From Microbulbifer sp. GL-2 (GTDB taxonomy: Bacteria > Pseudomonadota > Gammaproteobacteria > Pseudomonadales > Cellvibrionaceae), in contig NZ_AP019807.1 of assembly GCF_007183175.1 (NCBI RefSeq), positions 892,001 through 956,000 of the forward strand: a DNA stretch of 64,000 nt. The letters are read 5' to 3'. Position numbers and translations under genes: made by a program. Below are positions 24,942 through 34,058 of the stretch, piece by piece (the first letter of the stretch is position 1; each line of letters starts with the position of its first letter). The notes beneath the pieces are model-generated. The model saw nothing but the letters and a program-made list of their open reading frames with translations. It had not been told where the DNA came from and ran no database searches.

Positions 24942-27900
24942 TCATGCCATAACTTGGGTCTTAACTATTTTTTTCTGGGCATGGACACTGGAATGCCCTT
25001 GGGGCACCTTAAACAAGGGAAGCGTTAGCAGTGCTGACATAAAACCTAGCACAAGCAGGGCAGAAAAAAACATGCCACCAGTAATGACTGCTGCAAGTCC
25101 TCTATATATTGCTGCGCTATCACCAGGGTTCAGAACTAGTGGTAAGTTGCCTAATATACAGGTGATAGTGGTTAACATTATGGGGCGAATACGCATATCT
25201 ACAGCATTCTTTATCGCATCAAATTGTCTAATACCTATATTTATAGCTGCTTGATACTGATTTACTAAAAGAATAGAGTTATTTACCACCAGACCCATTA
25301 GCATTACGAAGCCAATCATTGTAATGACATCAAGGTTCTGCGTTACAAATAAATTAAGCAAGCTAAGGCTCAGCATGCCCCCGGCAAAAGATAGTGGTAT
25401 GGCTAGCAATACCGCTATGGCCAGCTTGATAGAACCAAGGGTAACCGATAGGATCATTGCAAGTACTATTAAAGCAGCAACAAATAAATAGAGAAATTCT
25501 TGCAGAAAAATTTTGAGCTCATTTGCACTACCACGAAATTTCACATGCATACCCTGGTATTCCCTCGAACTCATAAACTCCTCCACACTAAGGGTAACGT
25601 TATCTACAAAGTCCTTCATCGCCACCTCTGGTGGAGGTGTAAGATTTAGCGAAACACTCACATCTTGGTCGATACGAAGTATGTTATCTGGAGCCAGAGT
25701 AATTCTCGCCTCTGTTAATTGATTCAAAGGAACCAAGCCGTGCCCGCCAATCATGATTTCAGTATTAAGTAGCTGCTTAAGATCTTTGGGATCTTCTGAC
25801 TTTAGATAGAAAGGAAGTGTATTAGTGCCTGTATAAAAACTTCCTAAATATACTCCATCTGTCAGAGTAACAAGATAACGATTGAAGTCGGAAAGGCCGA
25901 TACCAAAGTATAAAAGCTGCTCCTGATTTGGCTGAAATTCAATACGTACCCCTCGATCATCCAGGGCTGTACCTTCTTGAATTTGTGCATCTGGAAACTC
26001 AGAGCGAAGGTGGGTAAGTAGCTCTCGCCCAGCAGACTGCAAAATTGGAAGTTCAGCTCCCTTTATATCTAACTGGCTAACTCGACTGTTTGGCATGGCA
26101 AATTGTAGCAGCTGTCCCTGACGGGTAAACACCCGTGCGCCAACTAAATCATGCGTAATTTCAGATTCAATCCAGCTCTTGAACTCATTATACTCCCAAT
26201 CCCCCTGAGTATAAAAATATAAGTTGCACATTGATGGGTAACACATAATCCCATAGGTAGAAATCTGAGGTTTGCGCGATTCCAATGTCCTCTTAATTCT
26301 ATTCTGAATGACCGATGCAACCTCCTTTTCAATAACATCCACAGCCTTCGGCTCTTCAAAATTAATATAAGTAGAGACCATAGCTTGCTTTGGTTCTGGC
26401 AATACGTCTATGGGTGGCGCAAGAACATAAGTTGTTAGGAGCGACATGGGCAAACAGACAACCAAAGTCACATATGACCACCGCTTTCGAACCGCAGGCA
26501 ACATGGACCACCTTGCCATCCGGGAAAGAACTCCGCCTGAAGTATACCTTTCCAGCAAAATTTTAGGCGGTAAGTCTTTTAATACATATCGCGCTATTGC
26601 CGGCAGCAAAACTAGAGCAAACAACAATGAAGCCAGGAGAGCACTGGTGATGGTGAAAGCTAGATCCATAAACAATTGCCCAGTTGGCGATTGCATGGCA
26701 AGGATTGGTAGAAATACGATAACACTGGAAACTGTTGATGACACCAACGCACCTCTAACCGCACGTGTCCCCTGATGAATACTTGTTAAGAGTCCCAATC
26801 CTTCCTGCCGAAGCCGCTGAATACTCTCGATTACAATGATTGCAGCATCAACTAATAGCCCAATAGATAACGCAACGCCAGCTAACGAAATAACATTTAT
26901 ACTCTTTCCAGATATATACATTCCAAGCGCAACAAGAGCAATACTAACCGGTATACTTAAGAAAATCAGGGACAATATTCTTAAATCACGTAAAAACCAA
27001 TAAAGAACAGAACAAGCCAGAAAAACTCCCATAATTAAACTTCCATATACAAGCATCAGAGAGTTTCGAATGCTCTTTGAGTCATCACGGCTAATAGCCA
27101 CCTCCATTCCCAGTCTCGATAATTCTGAGCCATTCAGGTCAGTAATTACTCGCTTAATTCTATCGATTGAGTCAAGAACGTTGATAGTTTCCATTGGCTG
27201 CAGATAGAAATAAAATGCACGATTTCCTTGGAGCGCAAAAAAGCTCCAATCAGATGCCAACCGAGTATGAATAGATGCAATATCCCTTAGATGGATTATG
27301 TGTGGCCCACTAATAGCAATAGGCATATTCCGAATCTCATTCAATGGAATATGGCCATTGAAATGTAATCCATATTCTTTAGAACCGATTTTAAGGCTAC
27401 CCCCGGATCTATCCACCAAGTCATTTAAGCGAGATTGAACTTCATCTATCGTCAATGAATAATTGGCGAGCTTTGTTGGATCAAATTCTATGTCAACCCG
27501 CTGCTCCATGGGTGTACCTGCGACTACAACCGAGGCCACTCCAGGTATCTTGCTAAATGCCGGCTGAACATAATCCTGAAACGCTTGAATAATCTCAGTT
27601 TCACTTGCTGAATTTTTCGAATATAGAAAGAAGCTAGCAAGTGTTGCTCCAGCACCATTACTAAAATTAAACACACGTGGAAGAGAAACCTGGGATGGCC
27701 AATTTGGTACTCGATTGATACGGGAGAGTACATCGATATACATTTGCTCCATATCAGCACCTGCATGAAAATTCATGGTGGTCCATGCGAAACCATTGCT
27801 GGTGTTTGTCTGAATCTCCTTAAGATAACCAAGTGAGGATAGCTCCTGCTCCAGTGGCGCGACCAATGCCTGCTCAATTTCATTAGCTGCCTTGCCCGGC

Positions 27901-28043
27901 CAGGATGTTGCCAGAGCGATCTGGGGTCTGTTGATAGTAGGCAATAATGCATTAGGCAGCTTCAGACCAGCGATAACTCCTAGAACAACCAGCAAGAAAC
28001 CAAAGCTGATTATGGCCGAACTATACTTCTCAAAAAAATTCAT
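24942..28043 (-). CDS. RND-family efflux permease
   Basis: 1033 residues with the AcrB/HAE1 architecture: an N-terminal helix (MNFFEKYSSAIISFGFLLVV), a large periplasmic loop, a block of helices (about 330-540), a second periplasmic loop and a second helix block (about 860-1020). The proton-relay helix reads GLLVDAAIIVIESIQ, so only the first of the two Asp residues of AcrB is present, and the AcrB Lys940 position is Asn (GLVVNNSILLVNQ); both are common in divergent RND pumps. It starts with ATGA overlapping the adaptor gene stop, so the two are one transcription unit. No outer-membrane channel gene follows; TolC would be borrowed. It points away from the NRPS/PKS operon across a 765-bp gap and could export its product (inference). 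The stop is 76 bp from an IS remnant. Confidence 0.88.
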   Translation of the reverse strand: MNFFEKYSSAIISFGFLLVVLGVIAGLKLPNALLPTINRPQIALATSWPGKAANEIEQALVAPLEQELSSLGYLKEIQTNTSNGFAWTTMNFHAGADMEQMYIDVLSRINRVPNWPSQVSLPRVFNFSNGAGATLASFFLYSKNSASETEIIQAFQDYVQPAFSKIPGVASVVVAGTPMEQRVDIEFDPTKLANYSLTIDEVQSRLNDLVDRSGGSLKIGSKEYGLHFNGHIPLNEIRNMPIAISGPHIIHLRDIASIHTRLASDWSFFALQGNRAFYFYLQPMETINVLDSIDRIKRVITDLNGSELSRLGMEVAISRDDSKSIRNSLMLVYGSLIMGVFLACSVLYWFLRDLRILSLIFLSIPVSIALVALGMYISGKSINVISLAGVALSIGLLVDAAIIVIESIQRLRQEGLGLLTSIHQGTRAVRGALVSSTVSSVIVFLPILAMQSPTGQLFMDLAFTITSALLASLLFALVLLPAIARYVLKDLPPKILLERYTSGGVLSRMARWSMLPAVRKRWSYVTLVVCLPMSLLTTYVLAPPIDVLPEPKQAMVSTYINFEEPKAVDVIEKEVASVIQNRIKRTLESRKPQISTYGIMCYPSMCNLYFYTQGDWEYNEFKSWIESEITHDLVGARVFTRQGQLLQFAMPNSRVSQLDIKGAELPILQSAGRELLTHLRSEFPDAQIQEGTALDDRGVRIEFQPNQEQLLYFGIGLSDFNRYLVTLTDGVYLGSFYTGTNTLPFYLKSEDPKDLKQLLNTEIMIGGHGLVPLNQLTEARITLAPDNILRIDQDVSVSLNLTPPPEVAMKDFVDNVTLSVEEFMSSREYQGMHVKFRGSANELKIFLQEFLYLFVAALIVLAMILSVTLGSIKLAIAVLLAIPLSFAGGMLSLSLLNLFVTQNLDVITMIGFVMLMGLVVNNSILLVNQYQAAINIGIRQFDAIKNAVDMRIRPIMLTTITCILGNLPLVLNPGDSAAIYRGLAAVITGGMFFSALLVLGFMSALLTLPLFKVPQGHSSVHAQKKIVKTQVMA

Positions 28044-29119
28044 GACCCCGCCTTACTCACTGCTACGACATTTTGGTTCACCTCCAAACCTTCATGCCCT
28101 ACCACAACCAACAAGTCACCAGGTTTGATTTCGGATTGAATAATGAAGTAAGACGCAAGAGTATCGAGTATGCGAACTGAAACTTTATCTACCTTGTTCT
28201 CTTGATCTACAGTCCAGACTTGATGTGAATTCCCAACTAATTTAACTGCATCTGATGGTACCCGAGTAATACTTTCGGTTAATGACATTTTTGCAGCCTG
28301 CTCAACCATAGAGACCTGAAATCGCTGCCCCACAAGCAAAGACTCAAACTCATCACTATTTCCATCAAAATATAAAGTCAAATTTTGTGTATTAATGTCA
28401 ACCGTAACACCAATATCTCGTAAAGATATCAGCTTTCCATGAAGACGAAAGTGAAAATCTGTTAGAGATTTTCCTTTTGGAGCATGCTCTTGCGGAACCT
28501 TGCACTCAAACTGTTTCTTTTTAATCGGCAATAACCGAACTATTCTCTGGCCCATGTCCAGCCTCTCCCCTGGACTAGCATCAACTTGCAAAATTTGACC
28601 GCTAAATGGGGCAAAGTGCTTTAAGTGTTCAAATCGGTACATATTGGTTTGCAGTTGCTGTTTTAATCGCTGTCTATTTAATCGATAGGTATCCACCTGC
28701 AACACCAAATCACCAAGTTGAGATTGAGAGACCATCTCACTAACCCGAAGCGTTTCAAGTCTCGACAACTCATCTTTAGCATGCTTAAGCTGAATCTCGA
28801 CTAGTTCAAGATCAGTACGAATTATATCTATCTCTCGACTTAAGTAATAACTATCCTGCTCTGCCACCAGCTCTCCAGCATTAACCGTTGAACCAACTGG
28901 TTTTACTGTTGTTAGCTGAGCCTGGGCATGGCTAGAGATCTGGTAAGTAAACGGTGTACTGACAGTACAATAAAGGACCTTTTCTACGGCTTGCTCCCAC
29001 CCTAGTGCTTCTTCAACAATTACTCGTTCAGGATTTGCAGATTGCACGACTGAACTCATAAATAAAACCAGCAACCAACAGCCAGTCATCGTAGACCTGA
29101 CCAGTACAGTTTTTTTCAT
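28040..29119 (-). CDS. RND efflux periplasmic adaptor (membrane fusion protein)
   Basis: 359 residues. A signal peptide (MKKTVLVRSTMTGCWLLVLFMSSVVQSA) suggests export, without a lipobox. Split lipoyl halves lie at about 85-110 (TTVKPVGSTVNAGELVAEQDSY) and 180-205 (FAPFSGQILQVDASPGERLDMGQRI), separated by a helical hairpin rich in Leu, Glu and Arg, then beta-barrel and membrane-proximal parts. AGGGA lies six bases before ATG. It links the RND permease to an outer-membrane channel. The beta-barrel region is poorly conserved, so substrate class cannot be deduced. Confidence 0.84.
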   Translation of the reverse strand: MKKTVLVRSTMTGCWLLVLFMSSVVQSANPERVIVEEALGWEQAVEKVLYCTVSTPFTYQISSHAQAQLTTVKPVGSTVNAGELVAEQDSYYLSREIDIIRTDLELVEIQLKHAKDELSRLETLRVSEMVSQSQLGDLVLQVDTYRLNRQRLKQQLQTNMYRFEHLKHFAPFSGQILQVDASPGERLDMGQRIVRLLPIKKKQFECKVPQEHAPKGKSLTDFHFRLHGKLISLRDIGVTVDINTQNLTLYFDGNSDEFESLLVGQRFQVSMVEQAAKMSLTESITRVPSDAVKLVGNSHQVWTVDQENKVDKVSVRILDTLASYFIIQSEIKPGDLLVVVGHEGLEVNQNVVAVSKAGS

Positions 29120-29884
29120 TCGTAATCCCTACGTAGCTATTAGACTCTTGAGTAAACAATCTAAAATAAAATCACCTCCAAAAAAGTCACATTAAGTTGA
29201 AATCGCATTTGTTACACAGCATGTAAAGGAGCATGCCAAGAAATACTAAAAATACTTAATCGAAAAATCGATGACTAAACAGCAACTACACTCACCCTGC
29301 CAGGTGGTCCAACATTAAAATCTTAACTGCGTGGATACTATGGGAGAAACAAGTGCTTAGATAACGCATCTCTGATATTCCAATTATTATGAATAGATGG
29401 TGACAGGTAAGTCAGCAAGGTCATTTTGATGCGCCTGCAATAGAAAGTGCTTTGCTTATAATACTGAAAGGGGAAAACCTGCGATAAGTATCCCACAAGT
29501 AACTTCTGCCAGGCTTCAAAGCAACCTTATGAAAACCCACAACCCATCAACTAAAAAATTCTATCCCAGACTTATTTGATGAGCAATCAGAACGCATTAA
29601 AAAATAAAAGCTATTTATTACGCCCATTGCCTGCGACGTGCATTCTAAGTAGGATCCTCAGAAAAATCTGCGAAAAATCAACTAATTAAGACGAGCTTCT
29701 ATAAATAACAGCTGACCCTCGAAAACATCCTTACAAGACTTAACTCCCCTTAGAACAACTGGCACAAAACCACCAATTAGAACAAAAATAAAAGATCTGA
29801 ACCAACATCTATTTTTTGCCTTGACGTAAATACCCCACCTAACTAGCCTGCGAACTTCATTAATATTTACAGAGTTGCAGATCC
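29120..29884. promoter_or_regulatory. 765-bp divergent intergenic region between the efflux pair and the biosynthetic operon
   Basis: AT-rich, no supported gene on either strand. It must hold promoters for both directions. A weak candidate for the biosynthetic operon is TTGACG (29821-29826), 17 bases, TAGCCT (29844-29849); the -10 is poor, which fits a regulated promoter needing an activator. No known operator palindrome or Fur-box-like repeat was recognised. A 78-codon minus-strand frame inside it (29682-29918) has no homology and overlaps the acylase start, so it was not called. Confidence 0.4.
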
Positions 29885-32356
29885 TTGAGCTTTTGGAAAA
29901 CACACCCATTTCTGACAAGATTTTTTATTTTTGTCATAACCCCCTCAGTTGCCATCATCGGTATGCTTACTGTGTACTTACGGATGAGCCTTCCTTCAAC
30001 AAATGCTGAATTTTCCATAAACGGCATATCAAGCAAAGTGGTCATTACACGAACCGGGTTTTCAGTACCGCGTATATCAAGCGGAAAAGACATTGATACC
30101 TACTTCGGTCTAGGATTTGTACACGCTCAAGATCGTTTATGGCAAATGGAGATGCATCGGCGTGTCGCTGCAGGTAGGCTTGCTGAGATCTTAGGTGAGG
30201 AAGCATTACCCTCAGATATTTTCATGAGAACACTTGGCCTATATAAAAATGCCAAAAACGTTTGGAGGAAACTTCCAGAACGGGAAAAGAAAATCCTCCT
30301 GTCATATGTAGGAGGTGTAAATGAAGGCATCGAAAAACTCAACGCTTTGCCTGCTGAATTTGGCGCTTTGCAATATAAACCGGAATTATGGAAGCCTGAA
30401 GATTCTCTAGTCTGGATGCAACTCATGTCTTGGAGGCTTTCTGGGAACTATGGATTTGAAGTTCATCGAACTCTTTTAATTCAAGCATTTGGTTTAGAAA
30501 AAGCGAATTTGCTGCTACCGAAGGTTGACTCTGTTTCCAGCGAAATTTCAGAGGTTTTTGAAAATTCCAAATTCCATTTCGACCAACTCATAGGATCCTC
30601 TGGGGTCACCTACTCCGCTCCGGACAAATACACTGGTAGTAATAGCTGGGTTGTTGCAGGCGAACATAGTAAGAGCGGGAAGCCATTACTCGCTAACGAC
30701 CCTCATCTTGCTAACACAATGCCTGCCATTTGGTACATGGCTGAGCTTAAGGGAGATAATCTTTCCACCATTGGGGCTACATTTCCAGGTCTTCCTTTCA
30801 TAGTCATTGGCCGAAATGACTCAATTGCCTGGGGCGTTACAAGTATGCTCGCGGACACTCAGGATATTTTTCTTGAGAAACTAAACCCTTTAAACCGTCA
30901 CCAATATGAAATTGATGGTGAATTTTTAGACATGGACATCCAGCGGGAAAAAATCTTCATTCGCAAGGATTATTTGAGGAGAAAACCCCGCCCGCATGAA
31001 GTTGTGATCCGGAGAACAGTACATGGACCTGTCATCAGTGATGTCACGGGAGAGCTGACGGATTTTGCTTACAGTCTTAGATGGACTGGTGATGATGAAG
31101 ACGGAGGAACTTTCAGTGCATTTCTAAACTTAAATTATGCATCCAACTGGGATGAATTTCGCTCTGCACTAAAAACTTTTGTAACGCCGATTCATAATTT
31201 TTTATATGCAGACAAACAAGGGAATATTGGTTATCTAGCCCCAGGGAATTTTCCTATTCGAAAATTTGGAGATGGCAGTATTCCAACTGCTGGCTGGCTA
31301 TCAAAGAATTCCTGGCACGGATGGATCCCATTTTCAGACGTACCTGCAAGCTATAACCCAGAAAGGGGTTATATAGTAACAGCTAACAATAAAGTGGTAG
31401 ATGACACTTACCCGTATCACTTAACCTTTGATTGGGCACCAGATTATCGAGCAGATAGAATCTCTGAAGAGTTATCGCGGCTAATTAAAGAAAAATCATC
31501 AGAGATCGATATTGCTGACATGAAGCAATTACAACTTGACCTAAAGTCGCCGGGAAAAAACACTATTCTTCACCATCTAAAGTCATTAAGACCAAGAACA
31601 GAAAATCAAACAAAAGTAATTGACATCCTAAAGACCTGGGATGGAAAAATGAGTGGAAGTAGCTCTGCGGCTGCAATATTTGCCGCATGGACAGGACATT
31701 ATTATAGGCTGTTAATAAAGGACGATATTGATTCTGTAGGATTTGCGCCAATAGCCCGGCGGAGTCTCTCGCGCCTGGAAAACAACATCCATCTTGAGCT
31801 ATTGGAGGAAATCTTCGAAGATAATATTCAATCTGAAATTTGCGACCATAAAAGTACAGCTTCGGTAGAGTCTTGTGATGACATTCTATATATCGCATTG
31901 AATCATGCAATCAATGAGTTAACTAACCGCTTTGGAGAATCGCCCGATCAGTGGACATGGATGGACATTCATAGAAATCAGTTCCCACACTTTCCTTTCA
32001 GTGATAGTTATTTAGCTCCATCAAATCCATATACAGAAGACAGCATTCTTCACGGCCTATTTCATCGTGAAGTTAAAGCTGGGGGAGGAATCGAAACGGT
32101 AAATATTGCCCCATACGGACTCGGTGATCGAAATCGGTATCTGCAATTCTACGGTCCCGGATACAGACAACTTATCGATTTAGGAAAGCCGAATCAAAGC
32201 TTGTTCAGCAACGCAACCGGCCAAAGCGGAAACCCAATAAGTCGTCACTATGATGATTTGCTTATTCCTCACGCCGAAGGTCGCTATCTACCAATGAATA
32301 CCGAGAACTCTTCAGGGGCTCTAAGCTTTCAACCAGCTGGCAAGGAGGCTCAATAA
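29885..32356 (+). CDS. Penicillin acylase-family Ntn hydrolase (PvdQ-like)
   Basis: 823 residues. An N-terminal hydrophobic segment (FLTRFFIFVITPSVAIIGMLTVYL) targets it to the membrane or periplasm. The penicillin/AHL acylase signatures are present: RTGFSVPRISSGKDIDTYFGLGFVHAQDRLWQMEMHRRVAAGRL in the alpha chain, then TGSNSWVVAGEHSKSGKPLLANDPHL, where Ser252 after Gly would be the autocatalytic beta-chain N-terminal nucleophile. Members cleave amide-linked acyl groups; in pyoverdine synthesis PvdQ removes a fatty acid in the periplasm. Start uncertain: TTG at 29885 is the first usable codon after an in-frame stop and has only a weak Shine-Dalgarno; ATG at 29962 is an alternative that would shorten the signal. 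Its stop overlaps the transporter ATG by one base. Here it probably trims an N-acyl leader from the NRPS/PKS product. Confidence 0.87.
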   Translation: MSFWKTHPFLTRFFIFVITPSVAIIGMLTVYLRMSLPSTNAEFSINGISSKVVITRTGFSVPRISSGKDIDTYFGLGFVHAQDRLWQMEMHRRVAAGRLAEILGEEALPSDIFMRTLGLYKNAKNVWRKLPEREKKILLSYVGGVNEGIEKLNALPAEFGALQYKPELWKPEDSLVWMQLMSWRLSGNYGFEVHRTLLIQAFGLEKANLLLPKVDSVSSEISEVFENSKFHFDQLIGSSGVTYSAPDKYTGSNSWVVAGEHSKSGKPLLANDPHLANTMPAIWYMAELKGDNLSTIGATFPGLPFIVIGRNDSIAWGVTSMLADTQDIFLEKLNPLNRHQYEIDGEFLDMDIQREKIFIRKDYLRRKPRPHEVVIRRTVHGPVISDVTGELTDFAYSLRWTGDDEDGGTFSAFLNLNYASNWDEFRSALKTFVTPIHNFLYADKQGNIGYLAPGNFPIRKFGDGSIPTAGWLSKNSWHGWIPFSDVPASYNPERGYIVTANNKVVDDTYPYHLTFDWAPDYRADRISEELSRLIKEKSSEIDIADMKQLQLDLKSPGKNTILHHLKSLRPRTENQTKVIDILKTWDGKMSGSSSAAAIFAAWTGHYYRLLIKDDIDSVGFAPIARRSLSRLENNIHLELLEEIFEDNIQSEICDHKSTASVESCDDILYIALNHAINELTNRFGESPDQWTWMDIHRNQFPHFPFSDSYLAPSNPYTEDSILHGLFHREVKAGGGIETVNIAPYGLGDRNRYLQFYGPGYRQLIDLGKPNQSLFSNATGQSGNPISRHYDDLLIPHAEGRYLPMNTENSSGALSFQPAGKEAQ

Positions 32357-34044
32357 TGGAATTACGTCGTTTGACTGACCTGTATTGGAACCTATCGCCA
32401 AATCTATTTTTTATATCAATATTACTCGGCATTGTTACTGGGGCATGCTACTCACTACTTGTTCCATTTATTATGTATGCGGTTTCAAGTGACATGAGTT
32501 ATTGGGGACAGCTTGAGATTGAAAACTATTCTTTCTTCCAATCCCCAACCTCCCAGCTAGCAATATTCTTTGCTGCAGCTTGTGGATTGTTGATTGTCTT
32601 TAGAACTAGTTCACTAGTGCTATCAACATATGTTGCAAAAAAAGCTTCAATGCAACACCGATTACATTTGTATCAAAGAATCAATGCTCTACCTTATGCT
32701 GACTTAGAGAGGATTGGACAGCCTCGTTTAATCAATATCATAAATATTGATATTCCTGCGATTAACGTAGCAGCAACTAATTTGCCGATGATTTGGGGGC
32801 ATATCGTCACTATTCTTGGTATTTTGGCTTATATCGTCTACCTTGATTCTCGCGTATTTACATTCTGTGTTCTTAGCCTCTTGATAGGAATAATTACATA
32901 CCAAATACCTATTGCACTTGCCGCTCGATTATTCGCTAGGTCTCGTGAATATCATGACGCCGTTCAAACAGGTGTAAAAGGCCTAATAGCTGGAGCCAAA
33001 GAATTAAAATTAAACAAGTTAAAGGCGAAAGATTTTTTTCAGCATGATTTAGACAGGCCTGAACGCCTCGCGTTTCGTGAGGTCATCAGAGGATACGTAC
33101 TTCATGCATTTGCCGTGAATTATGGTGGAATTATCTCATTTATTGTAATTGGAGTAGCAGTATTTCACCTCCCATACATATACCAAATTGATCAATTTGA
33201 ACTATTTGGAATTGTTATGGCACTGCTCTACCTAACCGGACCAGTTGGATCCATCTTAATTTCAATGGACTCCATTCAACAGGGGCAAGTCTCACTAAAA
33301 AAGGTGAAAGCGTTCTATCTTGAGCTGTCAGAAGAATCAATAGGAACCAACAAGAATATCACTCCCAACTGGACCGTATTAAATGTTAGAGATCTGACAT
33401 ATATTTATGGAGTTGATTTTGATGGGTTTGGACTTAAACCAATAAATGTTACTTTTCGTAGAGGTGAGATTAATTTTATTGTTGGAGGGAATGGCTCCGG
33501 CAAATCAACCCTGAGTAAGTGCCTATCACTTCATTACCTTCCAACTTCTGGACAAATTGAATTTGACGATGAACTAGTCAATAGTGACTCTTTACAATCT
33601 GCCCGAGAGAATATCTCTGTTATCTACTCAGATTACCACCTATTTAAGAGACTTCATGCAAAAAAACTAGATCCAGATTGGGTTCAATCCTATCTTGAAT
33701 ACTTAGAACTAGATGGAAAGGTGAAGTTTAACGGTAATGAAGTTGATTCTTTACTTCTCTCCGATGGGCAGAAAAGGCGAATGGCATTATTAGCCCTACT
33801 TTTAGAGGATAGACCTATATGTATATTTGATGAGTGGGCTGCAGACCAAGACCCTCGTTTTAAAAATATTTTCTACTCAAAAATACTCCCCGATTTAAAA
33901 GCCCGGAACAAACTGGTTATCGTCATATCTCATGATGAACGCTACTTCAGTCATGCTGATAGAATAATTCACATGGCAAATGGGGGCATTGAACGTATTG
34001 AAGAAAATTGTAGCTCTGCTAAAAACCTTGATCTTGTAAACTAA
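32356..34044 (+). CDS. Cyclic-peptide/siderophore ABC exporter (PvdE/SyrD type)
   Basis: 562 residues, one fused permease-ATPase. About six transmembrane helices occupy residues 15-310. The ATPase has Walker A GGNGSGKST (Lys383), signature LSDGQKRR (about 469), and a Walker B/Glu region followed by the hallmark FDEWAADQDPRFK of the PvdE/SyrD branch, then a switch His in VISHDERYF. Such exporters move acylated NRPS products from cytoplasm to periplasm. GGAGG sits seven bases before ATG, embedded in the acylase gene end, so the acylase and exporter are translationally coupled. This pairing mirrors pvdQ/pvdE function. Confidence 0.92.
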   Translation: MELRRLTDLYWNLSPNLFFISILLGIVTGACYSLLVPFIMYAVSSDMSYWGQLEIENYSFFQSPTSQLAIFFAAACGLLIVFRTSSLVLSTYVAKKASMQHRLHLYQRINALPYADLERIGQPRLINIINIDIPAINVAATNLPMIWGHIVTILGILAYIVYLDSRVFTFCVLSLLIGIITYQIPIALAARLFARSREYHDAVQTGVKGLIAGAKELKLNKLKAKDFFQHDLDRPERLAFREVIRGYVLHAFAVNYGGIISFIVIGVAVFHLPYIYQIDQFELFGIVMALLYLTGPVGSILISMDSIQQGQVSLKKVKAFYLELSEESIGTNKNITPNWTVLNVRDLTYIYGVDFDGFGLKPINVTFRRGEINFIVGGNGSGKSTLSKCLSLHYLPTSGQIEFDDELVNSDSLQSARENISVIYSDYHLFKRLHAKKLDPDWVQSYLEYLELDGKVKFNGNEVDSLLLSDGQKRRMALLALLLEDRPICIFDEWAADQDPRFKNIFYSKILPDLKARNKLVIVISHDERYFSHADRIIHMANGGIERIEENCSSAKNLDLVN

Positions 34045-34058
34045 ATATATAATACGCC

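Noticed and set aside
29682..29918. 78-codon minus-strand ORF in the gap before the acylase gene
   Set aside because: No homology, no convincing ribosome-binding site, and it overlaps the acylase start; probably chance in AT-rich DNA.
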